Source: Phycisphaerales bacterium
GTDB lineage: Bacteria > Planctomycetota > Phycisphaerae > Phycisphaerales > UBA1924
Assembly (NCBI GenBank): GCA_017642965.1
Contig: JAEPOJ010000003.1
Span: 62,001-126,000, forward strand
DNA: 64,000 nucleotides
Direction: 5' to 3'
Every line of letters begins with the position of its first letter. Position 1 is the stretch's first letter. The notes beneath the pieces were generated by a model. It was not told the DNA's origin. It worked only from the letters and a program-made list of their open reading frames with translations, and ran no database searches. Positions 1 through 7,988 of this stretch are shown here, piece after piece. The translations under genes were made by a program, and so were the position numbers.

Positions 1-334
1 GCGTCCGCATGACCGTATCAAACCCGTAGCGGTCGCGGAGTTCCTGGGAGATATGGTCGCGGTATCCGTCCCAGACGTCCATCTCCGGGTTCACCGGCTG
101 GAGGAACAGGATCATCCTGCGTTTCGGGTTCGGGTTCGTCGGATCGAACATGACGATCGCGCCCGGCTCGTCGCTGATCCCGGTCAGGTACCGGAAGTTC
201 ATGTCGGGGAACCATTCGCCTCTGAGCGGCGGTGCACCGGCACCGGCGAAGACAAGGCCGACGCTGTCTTTGAGTCTGGCGTTGATCTTCTTCCGCCTGC
301 TTTGGTATTCACTGACTTTGATGGATGTATCCAT
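1..334 (-). CDS. pepP: Xaa-Pro aminopeptidase, N-terminal part (cut by window edge)
   Basis: Only the first 111 codons are present; the gene runs off the left edge. The ATG lies at 334, 30 bases after the stop of the receiver-like gene upstream. The translated piece looks like the aminopeptidase P N-terminal (AMP_N) domain: YQSRR at residues 10-14 and FRYLTGI at 47-53, followed by a segment on expressing failures as M-F-D-P. Aminopeptidase P removes an N-terminal residue before proline using a dimetal centre in the C-terminal pita-bread domain, which lies outside the window. It appears to be the third gene of a tilS-led minus-strand unit. Family assignment rests on the N-terminal domain alone, so another creatinase-fold peptidase is possible. 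Confidence 0.75.
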   Translation of the reverse strand, partial: MDTSIKVSEYQSRRKKINARLKDSVGLVFAGAGAPPLRGEWFPDMNFRYLTGISDEPGAIVMFDPTNPNPKRRMILFLQPVNPEMDVWDGYRDHISQELRDRYGFDTVMRT

Positions 335-364
335 GTGGATGTGCTTTCCTTCGTTCGCGTTGGT

Positions 365-760
365 TTAGTTCGCGTTGGTTGAATCCTTGATCGCGTTGTG
401 CAGGGAGATCCTGGCGGTCTCGGTGCGCATGTCGCGTTTGCCGAAGCCCTGCACCCCGCCCGCTTGGACCGCTTCTTCCAGGGCTTCCGGGAAGTTTGAG
501 ATCAGCATCAGCGCGGAGTGCTCCGAGGCGTGGATCCGGATGAGATTGATGCCCGAGTCGTCCTCGAACGAGCCGTCGAGCACACGATTCACGAGGTGGA
601 TTTCGAACTCTCCGATCCGCTCCCTGAACTCATCGCCCGAGTTGATCGTCTCGACCTGCGCCTCCGGGTAGTAGCCCGCGACCGCGCTGCGGAGCGCGAA
701 CGCGTCGGGTGTGCAGTGCCCGACGAGCGAGATTTTAGGTTGATTGTTCCCATGGCTCAT
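365..760 (-). CDS. Receiver-like domain protein with degenerate phosphoacceptor site
   Basis: This 131-residue single-domain protein has a response-regulator-like pattern: a beta strand at residues 9-14, a hydrophobic strand at 53-57 (EIHLV), and a late GFGKRD segment (106-110) in the place of the conserved lysine loop. The strand end that normally carries the phosphorylated aspartate reads V-N-R (N58), and the N-terminal acidic pair is absent, so phosphorylation looks unlikely. The ATG at 760 is chosen because it sits one base after the tilS stop and has GAGAAAGG upstream; a longer frame to 820 would overlap tilS. It lies between tilS and pepP. No function is recognised; the receiver resemblance is by eye. 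Confidence 0.6.
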   Translation of the reverse strand: MSHGNNQPKISLVGHCTPDAFALRSAVAGYYPEAQVETINSGDEFRERIGEFEIHLVNRVLDGSFEDDSGINLIRIHASEHSALMLISNFPEALEEAVQAGGVQGFGKRDMRTETARISLHNAIKDSTNAN

Positions 761-761
761 A

Positions 762-1841
762 TCAATGACCTTTCTCACCCTCTCCTGCCCGCGCCGGCTC
801 GAATCGAACGTGGTGTGCATCGAGATAACAAACGATAGGGCCGATGCGGTGAACCGTTGGATCGGTTGCTTGTGATTTCAGCGACTTCGCCCAATCGTTG
901 ATCGCACTTCGGGTCAGCGTATCGAGCCCTGCGCGTGCGAGCGCAACCTCGACGTAGCGATGCGGGAGCAGCCCGAGGATGATGCCGTGCTCTTCTCTGA
1001 GGTCCGCTCGCTCCCACTCGATGCACTGGCCCTGTCGCTTGCCTCGCTCGATGACACGATCGACCTGCGTTTTGAGGTAGTGGTGCGTGGCTTGCAGATC
1101 CTGCGCCCAGTTTGATGCCCTGACCGCGAAGTCCGGCTGGAACGCGCGTAGGACGGGGAGCAGTTCGTGGCGGATGCGATTTCTGGTGAACCCGGTGTCG
1201 GCGTTCGTGGGGTCTTCGTGCCAAGTCAGCCCGACCCGCCGGAGCAGGTCCTCGATCTCTTCCCTGCGGACGTCGAGCATGGGCCGCAGCAGATGACTGC
1301 CACCTATCGGTATCGGGCATTTGGGGCGCATGCCTGCCATGCCACTGAGCCCCGAACCACGCATAAGGCTCATGAGAAGCGTCTCCAGCTGATCGTCCGC
1401 GTGATGCCCGGTGGCGATGTACGGGCAGTCGTTCTCTTCCGCGAGTCGGCCCAGCAGCTGATACCTGGCCATTCGTGCGTTCGCTTCGAGATTGTGTGGT
1501 TTGTCGCGAACCTCGATGTGACCATGCACGAAGGGCACCCCCCACCGCTGCGAAAGGTCGGCTACGTGAGAAGCCTCCGCATCGGTCTGCGATGAGGGGC
1601 GGATATCATGGCGCACGTGCGCGAGCACACACGATCCGGGGATCTGCGCAAGGGAGAAAGCGAGCGCGACCGAGTCCGCCCCGGCGCTGCAGGCGACGAG
1701 GGTCCGGCGGTCTTTGTCCGCTACAAGTCCGCCCCCGGTGAGCTCGCGCCAACGGCGCAGGATCCGCGCAACAAGCTCGTCCCGCTTCCAGTTGGATCGC
1801 GGTGCGCAAGAGTCGCCATGTCCTCGGCTTGCATCGTGCAC
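762..1841 (-). CDS. tilS: tRNA(Ile)-lysidine synthase TilS
   Basis: TilS attaches lysine to C34 of tRNA-Ile with anticodon CAU so that it reads AUA. The N-type ATP pyrophosphatase P-loop appears as SAGADS at residues 52-57 (the family norm is SGGxDS). It is followed by a GHHADDQLET segment and a C-terminal half that binds tRNA. With the GTG at 1841 the product has about 359 residues, near the usual size of short TilS forms. The frame stays open to an ATG at 1970, but that extension is low in family resemblance and would overlap the divergent gene starting at 1876. Downstream come the receiver-like gene (1-base gap) and pepP. Function is secure; the start is uncertain. Confidence 0.9.
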   Translation of the reverse strand: MHDASRGHGDSCAPRSNWKRDELVARILRRWRELTGGGLVADKDRRTLVACSAGADSVALAFSLAQIPGSCVLAHVRHDIRPSSQTDAEASHVADLSQRWGVPFVHGHIEVRDKPHNLEANARMARYQLLGRLAEENDCPYIATGHHADDQLETLLMSLMRGSGLSGMAGMRPKCPIPIGGSHLLRPMLDVRREEIEDLLRRVGLTWHEDPTNADTGFTRNRIRHELLPVLRAFQPDFAVRASNWAQDLQATHHYLKTQVDRVIERGKRQGQCIEWERADLREEHGIILGLLPHRYVEVALARAGLDTLTRSAINDWAKSLKSQATDPTVHRIGPIVCYLDAHHVRFEPARAGEGEKGH

Positions 1842-1875
1842 TTGGCGATGATAGAGTGGGCGATCGGCAAAGAAT

Positions 1876-2679
1876 ATGCTTTCAAGCGGAGTCGCCACCT
1901 TGCAACTCGGACCCAGCGCACAAACCGATGAATCCCGCTCGGCGTCGTATGGCGATGCCGACCCAACCACCGGCGGTTCTGGGGCTGAACTCCAGACTCA
2001 GGAGCCGTCTGGCTGGATCGAGCGATTCAACGCCGAGAACTCGATGATCCCGAACCTGCTGCTGATGGTCGGGATGATGATCATGGTGTTTCTGATGTAT
2101 CGCTCTTTGCGAAAGACCCACCGGGCGAATGCCCAGCGGTCGAACTCGATGGGTACCCCATCAGAGCGGATCGAGGAGATCCGGCACAACGCTCAGAGCT
2201 CGATGGAACCGGCTCAGAAGCTTATGGTCGAGGCGGAAGATATCGCGCGTCGCCTCGGCGCCGTGCTGGACAACAAGGCCGCCCGGCTGGAGCTGCTGAT
2301 CGAGGAAGCCGACGCTAAGCTGGACCAGCTTAACCGGGCGGTATCAGGCCAACCCAAGCCAGCAAACGCTCCGAGTGATGAGCGGCAGGAAAGCACACCG
2401 TCACGCCCTGCTTCGTCCCCGCGGGCCATCGATCCTTCTCTTCTGGATCGGGCACGCCTTGAGCAGGACCAGCACGAGCGTGAATCCCGGGTCGCGGGCC
2501 GCATCGAGCCCGAGCCGGCCCACGACGATCATGAGCCGTCGGAGATCTCGATCTCTGACCAGATCCATGAGCTAGCGCTCAGCGGCAAGTCGAGCCAGGA
2601 GATCGCGCAGGAACTCAAGCAGCCCATCGGGCAGGTTGAGCTGATCCTCAATCTCCATCGGCGGAGCAATCAGCACTGA
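1876..2679 (+). CDS. Membrane-anchored coiled-coil protein with C-terminal HTH-like segment
   Basis: The 267-residue product has one hydrophobic segment (about 58-75, methionine-rich), then a charged helical region (about 90-150) suited to a coiled coil, a low-complexity Pro/Ser/Glu linker, and a short C-terminal module (about 230-262). That module contains a helix followed by a G-K-S-S-Q-E-I-A-Q-E-L pattern like a helix-turn-helix. This arrangement, a membrane anchor with a distal HTH-like motif, resembles DUF6115/DUF2802-type proteins found in other bacteria, but I cannot confirm the match. It is divergent from tilS and overlaps the next gene by one base (TGATG), so the two are probably translated together. 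The ATG at 1876 has a poor ribosome binding site; an internal start is possible. Confidence 0.65.
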   Translation: MLSSGVATLQLGPSAQTDESRSASYGDADPTTGGSGAELQTQEPSGWIERFNAENSMIPNLLLMVGMMIMVFLMYRSLRKTHRANAQRSNSMGTPSERIEEIRHNAQSSMEPAQKLMVEAEDIARRLGAVLDNKAARLELLIEEADAKLDQLNRAVSGQPKPANAPSDERQESTPSRPASSPRAIDPSLLDRARLEQDQHERESRVAGRIEPEPAHDDHEPSEISISDQIHELALSGKSSQEIAQELKQPIGQVELILNLHRRSNQH

Positions 2680-3686
2680 TGGGGCGGCCCGAGCATCAGG
2701 CCATGCACATTGAACCACTCGACCCGATCGCGAACATCGAGCGGGTGACCTTCGGTAACATTTTCGGCTGGTCGCACCGTGTGATGAGCTGGAAATGGGG
2801 CCTGCTTGTCGGGTGCGCCGCATCACTGGTGATCTACGAGTTTGTCGTCAGCTTCTTTCTGAGCATGGCAATTCAGTTTGCGTTTGGGACAGGCGTGCTG
2901 TTCAACCCACTCGAGTTTCTCCACTCGATTCTGGTGATCGCCCCGCTGAGCGTTGGTCCGATCTACATCGCGGCCAAGATCTTCCGTGGGCAACGTGCGG
3001 TATTCGACGATATCTGGATCGGATTCACCCGGTGGGCGCCGATCGTGCTGATCGGATTCCTGATCCAAGCCGGTTATCTGATCGCAATGGTGCCGATCGG
3101 CGTGATGATCGCGATGTCACAGCGTGCGACCGCGGGGAACTCGGCCCTCACCATCCTGCTGATGCTCGTTTTGGGTTTAGCGCTATTAGTCGGCTCGGTC
3201 TACATCGCCGTGCGCTTGTATTTCGCAACGCTGCTCTGCGCCGATCCGATGGGACCAAAGCTTGGGGGAATCAGCGCCATCACTGAGAGCTGGAGGATCA
3301 CCAGGAACAGCGCCTGGACGCTTTTCCTGACCGCGATCGTGATCTCGATCATCGCGGGCATCAGCGCCGCCTGCCTCTTCATCCCGCTCATCCTCTACGG
3401 GCTTCCGCTGACATACGGCGCGGCAGGGGCCGTGTATGTGATCCTGACGCACCAGTCCGGGATCATCCCGGTCGAGGGTTACGATGTGTGCCCATACTGC
3501 GAGTACGATATCTCGACTCTGGACACCAGCCAGTGCCCGGAATGCGGCTCGCACGTCATCCGCCCGCAGGACCTCGCGGCAGCAAGCGGTTACGACACGG
3601 AGTATGAGAGCGACGTTGAATCGCGAGGACATCGCGATAGCCCGCTCGGCGGGCGAGACGACGATCCGCCTGAGATGCGGATCTGA
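2679..3686 (+). CDS. Polytopic membrane protein with C-terminal zinc ribbon
   Basis: The 335-residue protein has about five to six hydrophobic segments, including ones near residues 45-70, 85-110, 125-150, 160-185 and 220-250. It then ends in a cytosolic tail with a CxxC-x11-CxxC zinc ribbon (Cys271, Cys274, Cys286, Cys289). The start overlaps the stop of the preceding membrane-anchored protein by one base; an alternative ATG lies at 2703. Small C-terminal zinc ribbons of the CPYC...CPECG type are recurrent in planctomycete membrane proteins. Its stop (3686) directly abuts the stop of the convergent astD (3687), with no terminator visible between them. No transport or enzyme motif is recognised. 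Confidence 0.7.
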   Translation: MGRPEHQAMHIEPLDPIANIERVTFGNIFGWSHRVMSWKWGLLVGCAASLVIYEFVVSFFLSMAIQFAFGTGVLFNPLEFLHSILVIAPLSVGPIYIAAKIFRGQRAVFDDIWIGFTRWAPIVLIGFLIQAGYLIAMVPIGVMIAMSQRATAGNSALTILLMLVLGLALLVGSVYIAVRLYFATLLCADPMGPKLGGISAITESWRITRNSAWTLFLTAIVISIIAGISAACLFIPLILYGLPLTYGAAGAVYVILTHQSGIIPVEGYDVCPYCEYDISTLDTSQCPECGSHVIRPQDLAAASGYDTEYESDVESRGHRDSPLGGRDDDPPEMRI

Positions 3687-5237
3687 TTACGCGATCCAGT
3701 CCCGCTCAACCCGCATCCCGTTCGGGATGCTGCACGCATCGCCGGTCTCGATCATGCTCGCGACCGGGTACGCGGTGTAGTCGAGGGAGAACGCCCCGGC
3801 CGGGCGGTGGTTGCCCGACAACCCGAGCCCGCCGAACGGCAGCTTCGAACTGGCCCCCGCGGTGCCGCAGTTGATATTCCTGCAGCCCGCCCGGCACTCG
3901 TTGAGGAATCGGGTTTGGAGCGATTCGTCCGCTGTGAAGATCGATGCGCTGAGCCCGTAGCGTGTTGCGTTGGCCTGGCTCAGCGCCTCATCGAAGGAAT
4001 CCACGATGCTGATCCGCAGGAGCGGGCCGAATACCTCTTCATCGCAGCCGGCGTCGTCGCAGCCGAGCGTAAACGCGTCGACCTCGATGATGCCCGGCGT
4101 GATGAACCACCCCTCGCGATCGGGCATGCGGGTGGATTCCATGAGTACACGACCGCCGTTGCTGGCCACGCGTTCCTGAAACTTCAGGACTGAATCCAGT
4201 GCTTCCTCGGAAATGATCGGCCCCATGAAGACGGGTTCGGGCGCATCCGGATCGCCGATGATCAGGTTGGACGCTGACTTGATCAGCGCGGGGATCACTC
4301 TGTCCGCGACGTCCCTGTGAACCATGAGACGCCGGGTGCTCGTGCAGCGCTGGCCGGTCGTGTTGAACGCACAGCGGGTGACCTCGACGACGGCCTGGAA
4401 CAGGTCGGCGTCGGGCATGATGATCGCGGGGTTGTTCCCGCCCATCTCAAGCGCGATGATCTTGCCCGGGTGATCGAGGTTGGCTTGTGTGATCGCACGC
4501 CCGGCTGCCCATGAGCCGGTGAAGAGGACGCCGTCAACATCCGGGCTGCCGCAGAGCGCGATCGACTCATCGACCGCGCCGTGGACGAGGTTAATGACGC
4601 CTCTGGGGGCGCCCTGAGATTCGAGCGCCTCGTGGAACATCTCGGCGAGGAACTGCCCCACCGCAGGGGACTTGTCCGAGGGCTTGAACACGACGGTGTT
4701 CCCCGTCAGGAGCGCGGGGATGATGTGTCCGTTGGGGAGATGAGCCGGAAAGTTGAATGGCCCAACAACGGCCATCACGCCGTGCGGTCGGAAGTGACAG
4801 CGTGCCCGCTTGGTCTCGTTGAGGCCGAACTCGAAGTCTGATACACGATGGCGCCCGGACCACTCGCCCTCCTCGAGCGTGATATCAACCTTTGCTCCGA
4901 CAAGATTGGCCTCTGCCTGCGACTCCCAGAGCGCCTTGCCGGTCTCGGTTGAGATCAGCCCGCCCAGCTCACCCGCTCTGGCCTGCGCGATCTCCTGAAA
5001 CTTGCGGAGCACCGCGATGCGTTGCTCGATCGGGCTCGCGGACCACTCGGGGAGCGCCTCACGGGCTGCATTGATCGCACTGTGAACCGCGTCGACGGAT
5101 GATGCGCCCGACCAGACGATCTGATCGGGGTGCGCGGGCATGGTGGAGACGATGGCATTGCCGGGTATGGAGTGCCACTGGCCAGCGATCAGGTTCTTGC
5201 CCTCAATCGTGGCGGCGGTTTCGTTCTGCGTGCTCAT
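3687..5237 (-). CDS. astD: N-succinylglutamate 5-semialdehyde dehydrogenase AstD
   Basis: AstD oxidises N-succinylglutamate semialdehyde to N-succinylglutamate with NAD+ in the arginine succinyltransferase (AST) pathway. The 516-residue protein has aldehyde dehydrogenase landmarks: FNFPAHLPNG at 161-170, the cofactor-site KPSDKSP at 185-191, general base Glu264 in ALEMGGNNP, and nucleophile Cys298 in TTGQRCTSTRR. The FNFPAHLPNG and GQRCTSTRRL forms are typical of AstD rather than generic aldehyde dehydrogenases. It is the last gene of a minus-strand operon, 18 bases behind astA. Its stop touches that of the convergent zinc-ribbon gene. Confidence 0.93.
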   Translation of the reverse strand: MSTQNETAATIEGKNLIAGQWHSIPGNAIVSTMPAHPDQIVWSGASSVDAVHSAINAAREALPEWSASPIEQRIAVLRKFQEIAQARAGELGGLISTETGKALWESQAEANLVGAKVDITLEEGEWSGRHRVSDFEFGLNETKRARCHFRPHGVMAVVGPFNFPAHLPNGHIIPALLTGNTVVFKPSDKSPAVGQFLAEMFHEALESQGAPRGVINLVHGAVDESIALCGSPDVDGVLFTGSWAAGRAITQANLDHPGKIIALEMGGNNPAIIMPDADLFQAVVEVTRCAFNTTGQRCTSTRRLMVHRDVADRVIPALIKSASNLIIGDPDAPEPVFMGPIISEEALDSVLKFQERVASNGGRVLMESTRMPDREGWFITPGIIEVDAFTLGCDDAGCDEEVFGPLLRISIVDSFDEALSQANATRYGLSASIFTADESLQTRFLNECRAGCRNINCGTAGASSKLPFGGLGLSGNHRPAGAFSLDYTAYPVASMIETGDACSIPNGMRVERDWIA

Positions 5238-5255
5238 GACTGCACCTCTGCTGTT

Positions 5256-6506
5256 TCAGGAAGGCTTCGACCTAGACACACGCTTGGTGGTCTTCTTGGT
5301 CGATTTCTTCGTGGTCTTCTTCGATGATTTCTTGGCAACCTTCTTCGTGGCGGATTTCTTCGCGGTTTTCCGCTTGTTCTCGCCGCGTCCCGGCTCGATC
5401 GGCACGCGCATCGGTGTGCACCCCGCGGTCATCCCCGGCTCTGCCCGGAGCGCAATGAATGTCTCCGATGTCACCCGGATCTTCCCTGAGCGATCGATCT
5501 GGAAGGCGCACTGGACTGCGCGGAAGTCCCCGTCGTTGTTGAGCACGGACACGATACCAACCTGGTTCGTCTGCTCGTGCTTGATGGACGGGCCGAGCAT
5601 CGCAGAGAAGGTGTTCTTCACGATCTCGATCTCGTCGGTCTTCGCGGTGATATACGGGCCACCGTCGAAGGGGTCGACGAAGCCGTGATACTCGAACCCC
5701 AGACGCTCGAGCATGCGCCGCGCGGGCACGGTTTCGGGTCCAACTTCACCCACCTGCGCACGCGCCTGGGGCGGGAGCAGTGAGAGATGGATATCACCCT
5801 CGGGGAGCAGATCCGTCATGAAGTTGCGCGAGTACTGGCAGAACCGGTCCGCTTCGTCGTAGCTCAGTGGGATGAACCGACGCCCGAGCGTATCCCAGAC
5901 GAGCGATTCGCCCTTGCTCGTGATCGGAGCCATGAGCTCGGCGAGGATCGTCGGGCGGAACATCTTGCGATGCAGCGCGATGAAGTGGAATCGCACGAGC
6001 GAGGTGAACTTGCCGAGCTTGAGCTTGTGCCCACGGAAGCTCGGCTGCATGATCAGGCCGCCGAGTTCTGATGGGCCCGACTCGTCAAGGTACACGCGTG
6101 CGACCGTGTGCTTGGTCCCAAACTTCAGGTCCTCCGCATACTTCTCACGCGTCTCGAGCTTGAAACACACGTTGGGGTGTCCGGGGCCACCCATCTGCGA
6201 AACAACCTGCGAGGTCCCGATGCAGCCTTCAGTATTGAGTTCCTCAATGACAAACATGAAAATGTCAGCCATCGCGGTTTTCTCAGAGAGCCCGCTGGAA
6301 ACCGATTGGTTCTTCGGCTTGTGGACTGTCTTGGCGTCCCGGGCAGCGCGGAGGAAGCTCTGACGCGAGTTGCGGATCTTGTCCGCGATGATCTCCTGAT
6401 CCGGCGGGAGGTTGATGAAGTGAACCATCTTCGAGAGCTTGTGCAGCGTCGGGAGGTCCGAGTTCATCGCGCGCCGGATCACGAACTGGGGGGATGATTG
6501 GGGCAT
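5256..6506 (-). CDS. astA: Arginine/ornithine N-succinyltransferase AstA with lysine-rich C-terminal tail
   Basis: AstA transfers succinyl from succinyl-CoA to arginine (or ornithine in some homologues). The body of the 416-residue protein matches the family: an N-terminal RRAMNSDLPTLHKL segment, LGGLIMQPSFRGHKLGK-like acetyl-CoA-fold motif (near 190), ELMAPI, and DTLGRRFIPLSYDEAD. Family members are usually about 340-350 residues. Here the last 41 residues (376-416) form a tail of repeated K-K-x-x units with 16 lysines and 3 arginines, much like the C-terminal arm of histone H1. The gene sits 3 bases after the aminotransferase stop and 18 bases before astD. Enzymatic family is secure; substrate (arginine or ornithine) and the role of the tail are open. 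Confidence 0.9.
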   Translation of the reverse strand: MPQSSPQFVIRRAMNSDLPTLHKLSKMVHFINLPPDQEIIADKIRNSRQSFLRAARDAKTVHKPKNQSVSSGLSEKTAMADIFMFVIEELNTEGCIGTSQVVSQMGGPGHPNVCFKLETREKYAEDLKFGTKHTVARVYLDESGPSELGGLIMQPSFRGHKLKLGKFTSLVRFHFIALHRKMFRPTILAELMAPITSKGESLVWDTLGRRFIPLSYDEADRFCQYSRNFMTDLLPEGDIHLSLLPPQARAQVGEVGPETVPARRMLERLGFEYHGFVDPFDGGPYITAKTDEIEIVKNTFSAMLGPSIKHEQTNQVGIVSVLNNDGDFRAVQCAFQIDRSGKIRVTSETFIALRAEPGMTAGCTPMRVPIEPGRGENKRKTAKKSATKKVAKKSSKKTTKKSTKKTTKRVSRSKPS

Positions 6507-6509
6507 GAA

Positions 6510-7958
6510 TCATCCCTCCTGCGCGACGCGAGCGAGGGCTCGCTCGAGGCAATCGAAGACGCGGGACCAGTCTTCCATCTTCATGACAGGAAGCGGCGGG
6601 AGCATGCGCACATGGAACGGGCCGTGCCCGCAGTAGAAGGAGATGACACCCTCTTCGTAGGCGTGCTTGCAGGTCTTCATGACCTTCGTCTTATCGCCTC
6701 CGAACGGGGTGAACTTCATCATGCCACCCACGCCACCGACGAGCTCCTTCGTCTCGGGCGCGTCTGGGAACCAGTCCGGGTGCTTGTCGATCAGCTTCTT
6801 GACCTGCGAGCGGAACTCGGCGTGATGCACGGCGAACTTGCCCTTGGGCCCGTAGAAATCGTTGCCGCTGAGCTCGTCGAGCAGCAGCGACCCGACCGTG
6901 AAGTCACTCGTGTTACCCGTGAATGTGCCGCTCAGGAGCCCCGGCTTGGGGTTGTAACGCTCCGTCCAGAGTGTCGCGCAGGCCTGGGTCATCTTGCCGA
7001 CGCAGAAGACGTCCACGTACTCGCCCAGGTCGTACTGCTCGAAAGCGAACATGGATTCGGTGCGTCCGAAGCTCTGGATCTCATCGTCCCAGATCGCGAT
7101 GCCGTTGTCGCGGCAGACGTCCATGAGTGCTTTGAAAAAGTCACGCTTAGCGACGTTGAACCCGCCCTCGCCCTGAACGAGCTCGAAGATAAAACACGCG
7201 TGCTGCTTCGGGTATCGGGTGATGTATTCCTGGAGGCGTTTGACGCAGTAGTCCGTGAACTTGCTTGCGCCGCCCATCTCTTCCGCGATCGCGTCGTTGT
7301 AGAAGGGGATGTAGTCGACCTGCGTGGAGAGGGGGATCCCCACGCGCCCGCCGGCCGAGTCGCCGATCTGCGCCATGGTGACCGAGCGGCCCATGAAGCA
7401 GTGCTCGAACGCGAGCACGCGGGATGCGGGGGCGTGCTTCTGGTAGCACACCTTGATCGCGCTCTCGTTGGCCATCGCCCCGGAAGTGGTCAGGAACGCG
7501 TGCTTGAGGTTCGAGCCGCGGGATGCGAGCTTGAGGAGCTTCTCGCCGAACTCATACGCGCCGAAGTTGGTCTGCAGGTTGCCGTGCTTGGTCGCCTCGT
7601 TGATCCCCGCCAGGAGCTGGGCCTTGATGACCTTCGGGTTGCCGTGCCCGAGGAAGTGAACCCCGATGCCGGTGAGCATGTCCCACTTCACGGAGCCATC
7701 GGCCATCTCGACCAGCGCCCCGTTTCCAGCACCGGAGCCGATCGAGGGGTACACGAGGTTGTTGCCCTTGACGGCCTTGCACCGCTCAATGATCGCCTCG
7801 AACGATTCGGCGAGCTCAGGGTTGGGGGCCTTCACGTCCGTGATGGTCCGGTTGTGCTCCATGACCTGCTCGACGAGCGAGTCGATGCTCGAGCCGATTT
7901 CAGGGTCGTTGAAGATAGACTTGCCCGTGGTGGTGGTCGCCGTCGTTGATGCCGACAT
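6510..7958 (-). CDS. Class III PLP aminotransferase, probable succinylornithine transaminase (AstC role)
   Basis: The 482-residue protein carries class III aminotransferase landmarks: TTSGAMANESAIK (158-169, phosphate binding), the DDEIQSFGRT segment (291-300, cofactor Asp and ring stacking), and the Schiff-base lysine K322 in CVGKMTQ. It sits between an M20 hydrolase (30-base gap) and astA (3-base gap), so its expected reaction is transfer of the delta-amino group of N-succinylornithine to 2-oxoglutarate. The sequence is longer and more divergent than typical AstC/ArgD (about 400 residues), so the substrate is inferred from context, not from sequence. A strong AGAGGAG precedes the ATG. Confidence 0.82.
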   Translation of the reverse strand: MSASTTATTTTGKSIFNDPEIGSSIDSLVEQVMEHNRTITDVKAPNPELAESFEAIIERCKAVKGNNLVYPSIGSGAGNGALVEMADGSVKWDMLTGIGVHFLGHGNPKVIKAQLLAGINEATKHGNLQTNFGAYEFGEKLLKLASRGSNLKHAFLTTSGAMANESAIKVCYQKHAPASRVLAFEHCFMGRSVTMAQIGDSAGGRVGIPLSTQVDYIPFYNDAIAEEMGGASKFTDYCVKRLQEYITRYPKQHACFIFELVQGEGGFNVAKRDFFKALMDVCRDNGIAIWDDEIQSFGRTESMFAFEQYDLGEYVDVFCVGKMTQACATLWTERYNPKPGLLSGTFTGNTSDFTVGSLLLDELSGNDFYGPKGKFAVHHAEFRSQVKKLIDKHPDWFPDAPETKELVGGVGGMMKFTPFGGDKTKVMKTCKHAYEEGVISFYCGHGPFHVRMLPPLPVMKMEDWSRVFDCLERALARVAQEG

Positions 7959-7988
7959 GACAATGCTCCTCTTGAAGAGTGTTGAGGT

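Noticed and set aside
1842-1970. N-terminal extension of tilS to the ATG at 1970
   Set aside because: The extra residues show no TilS resemblance and overlap the start of the divergent gene.
6498-7949. Long open frame on the plus strand inside the aminotransferase gene
   Set aside because: It is antisense to a well-supported PLP enzyme and is explained by GC-biased codon use; its product has no recognisable family.
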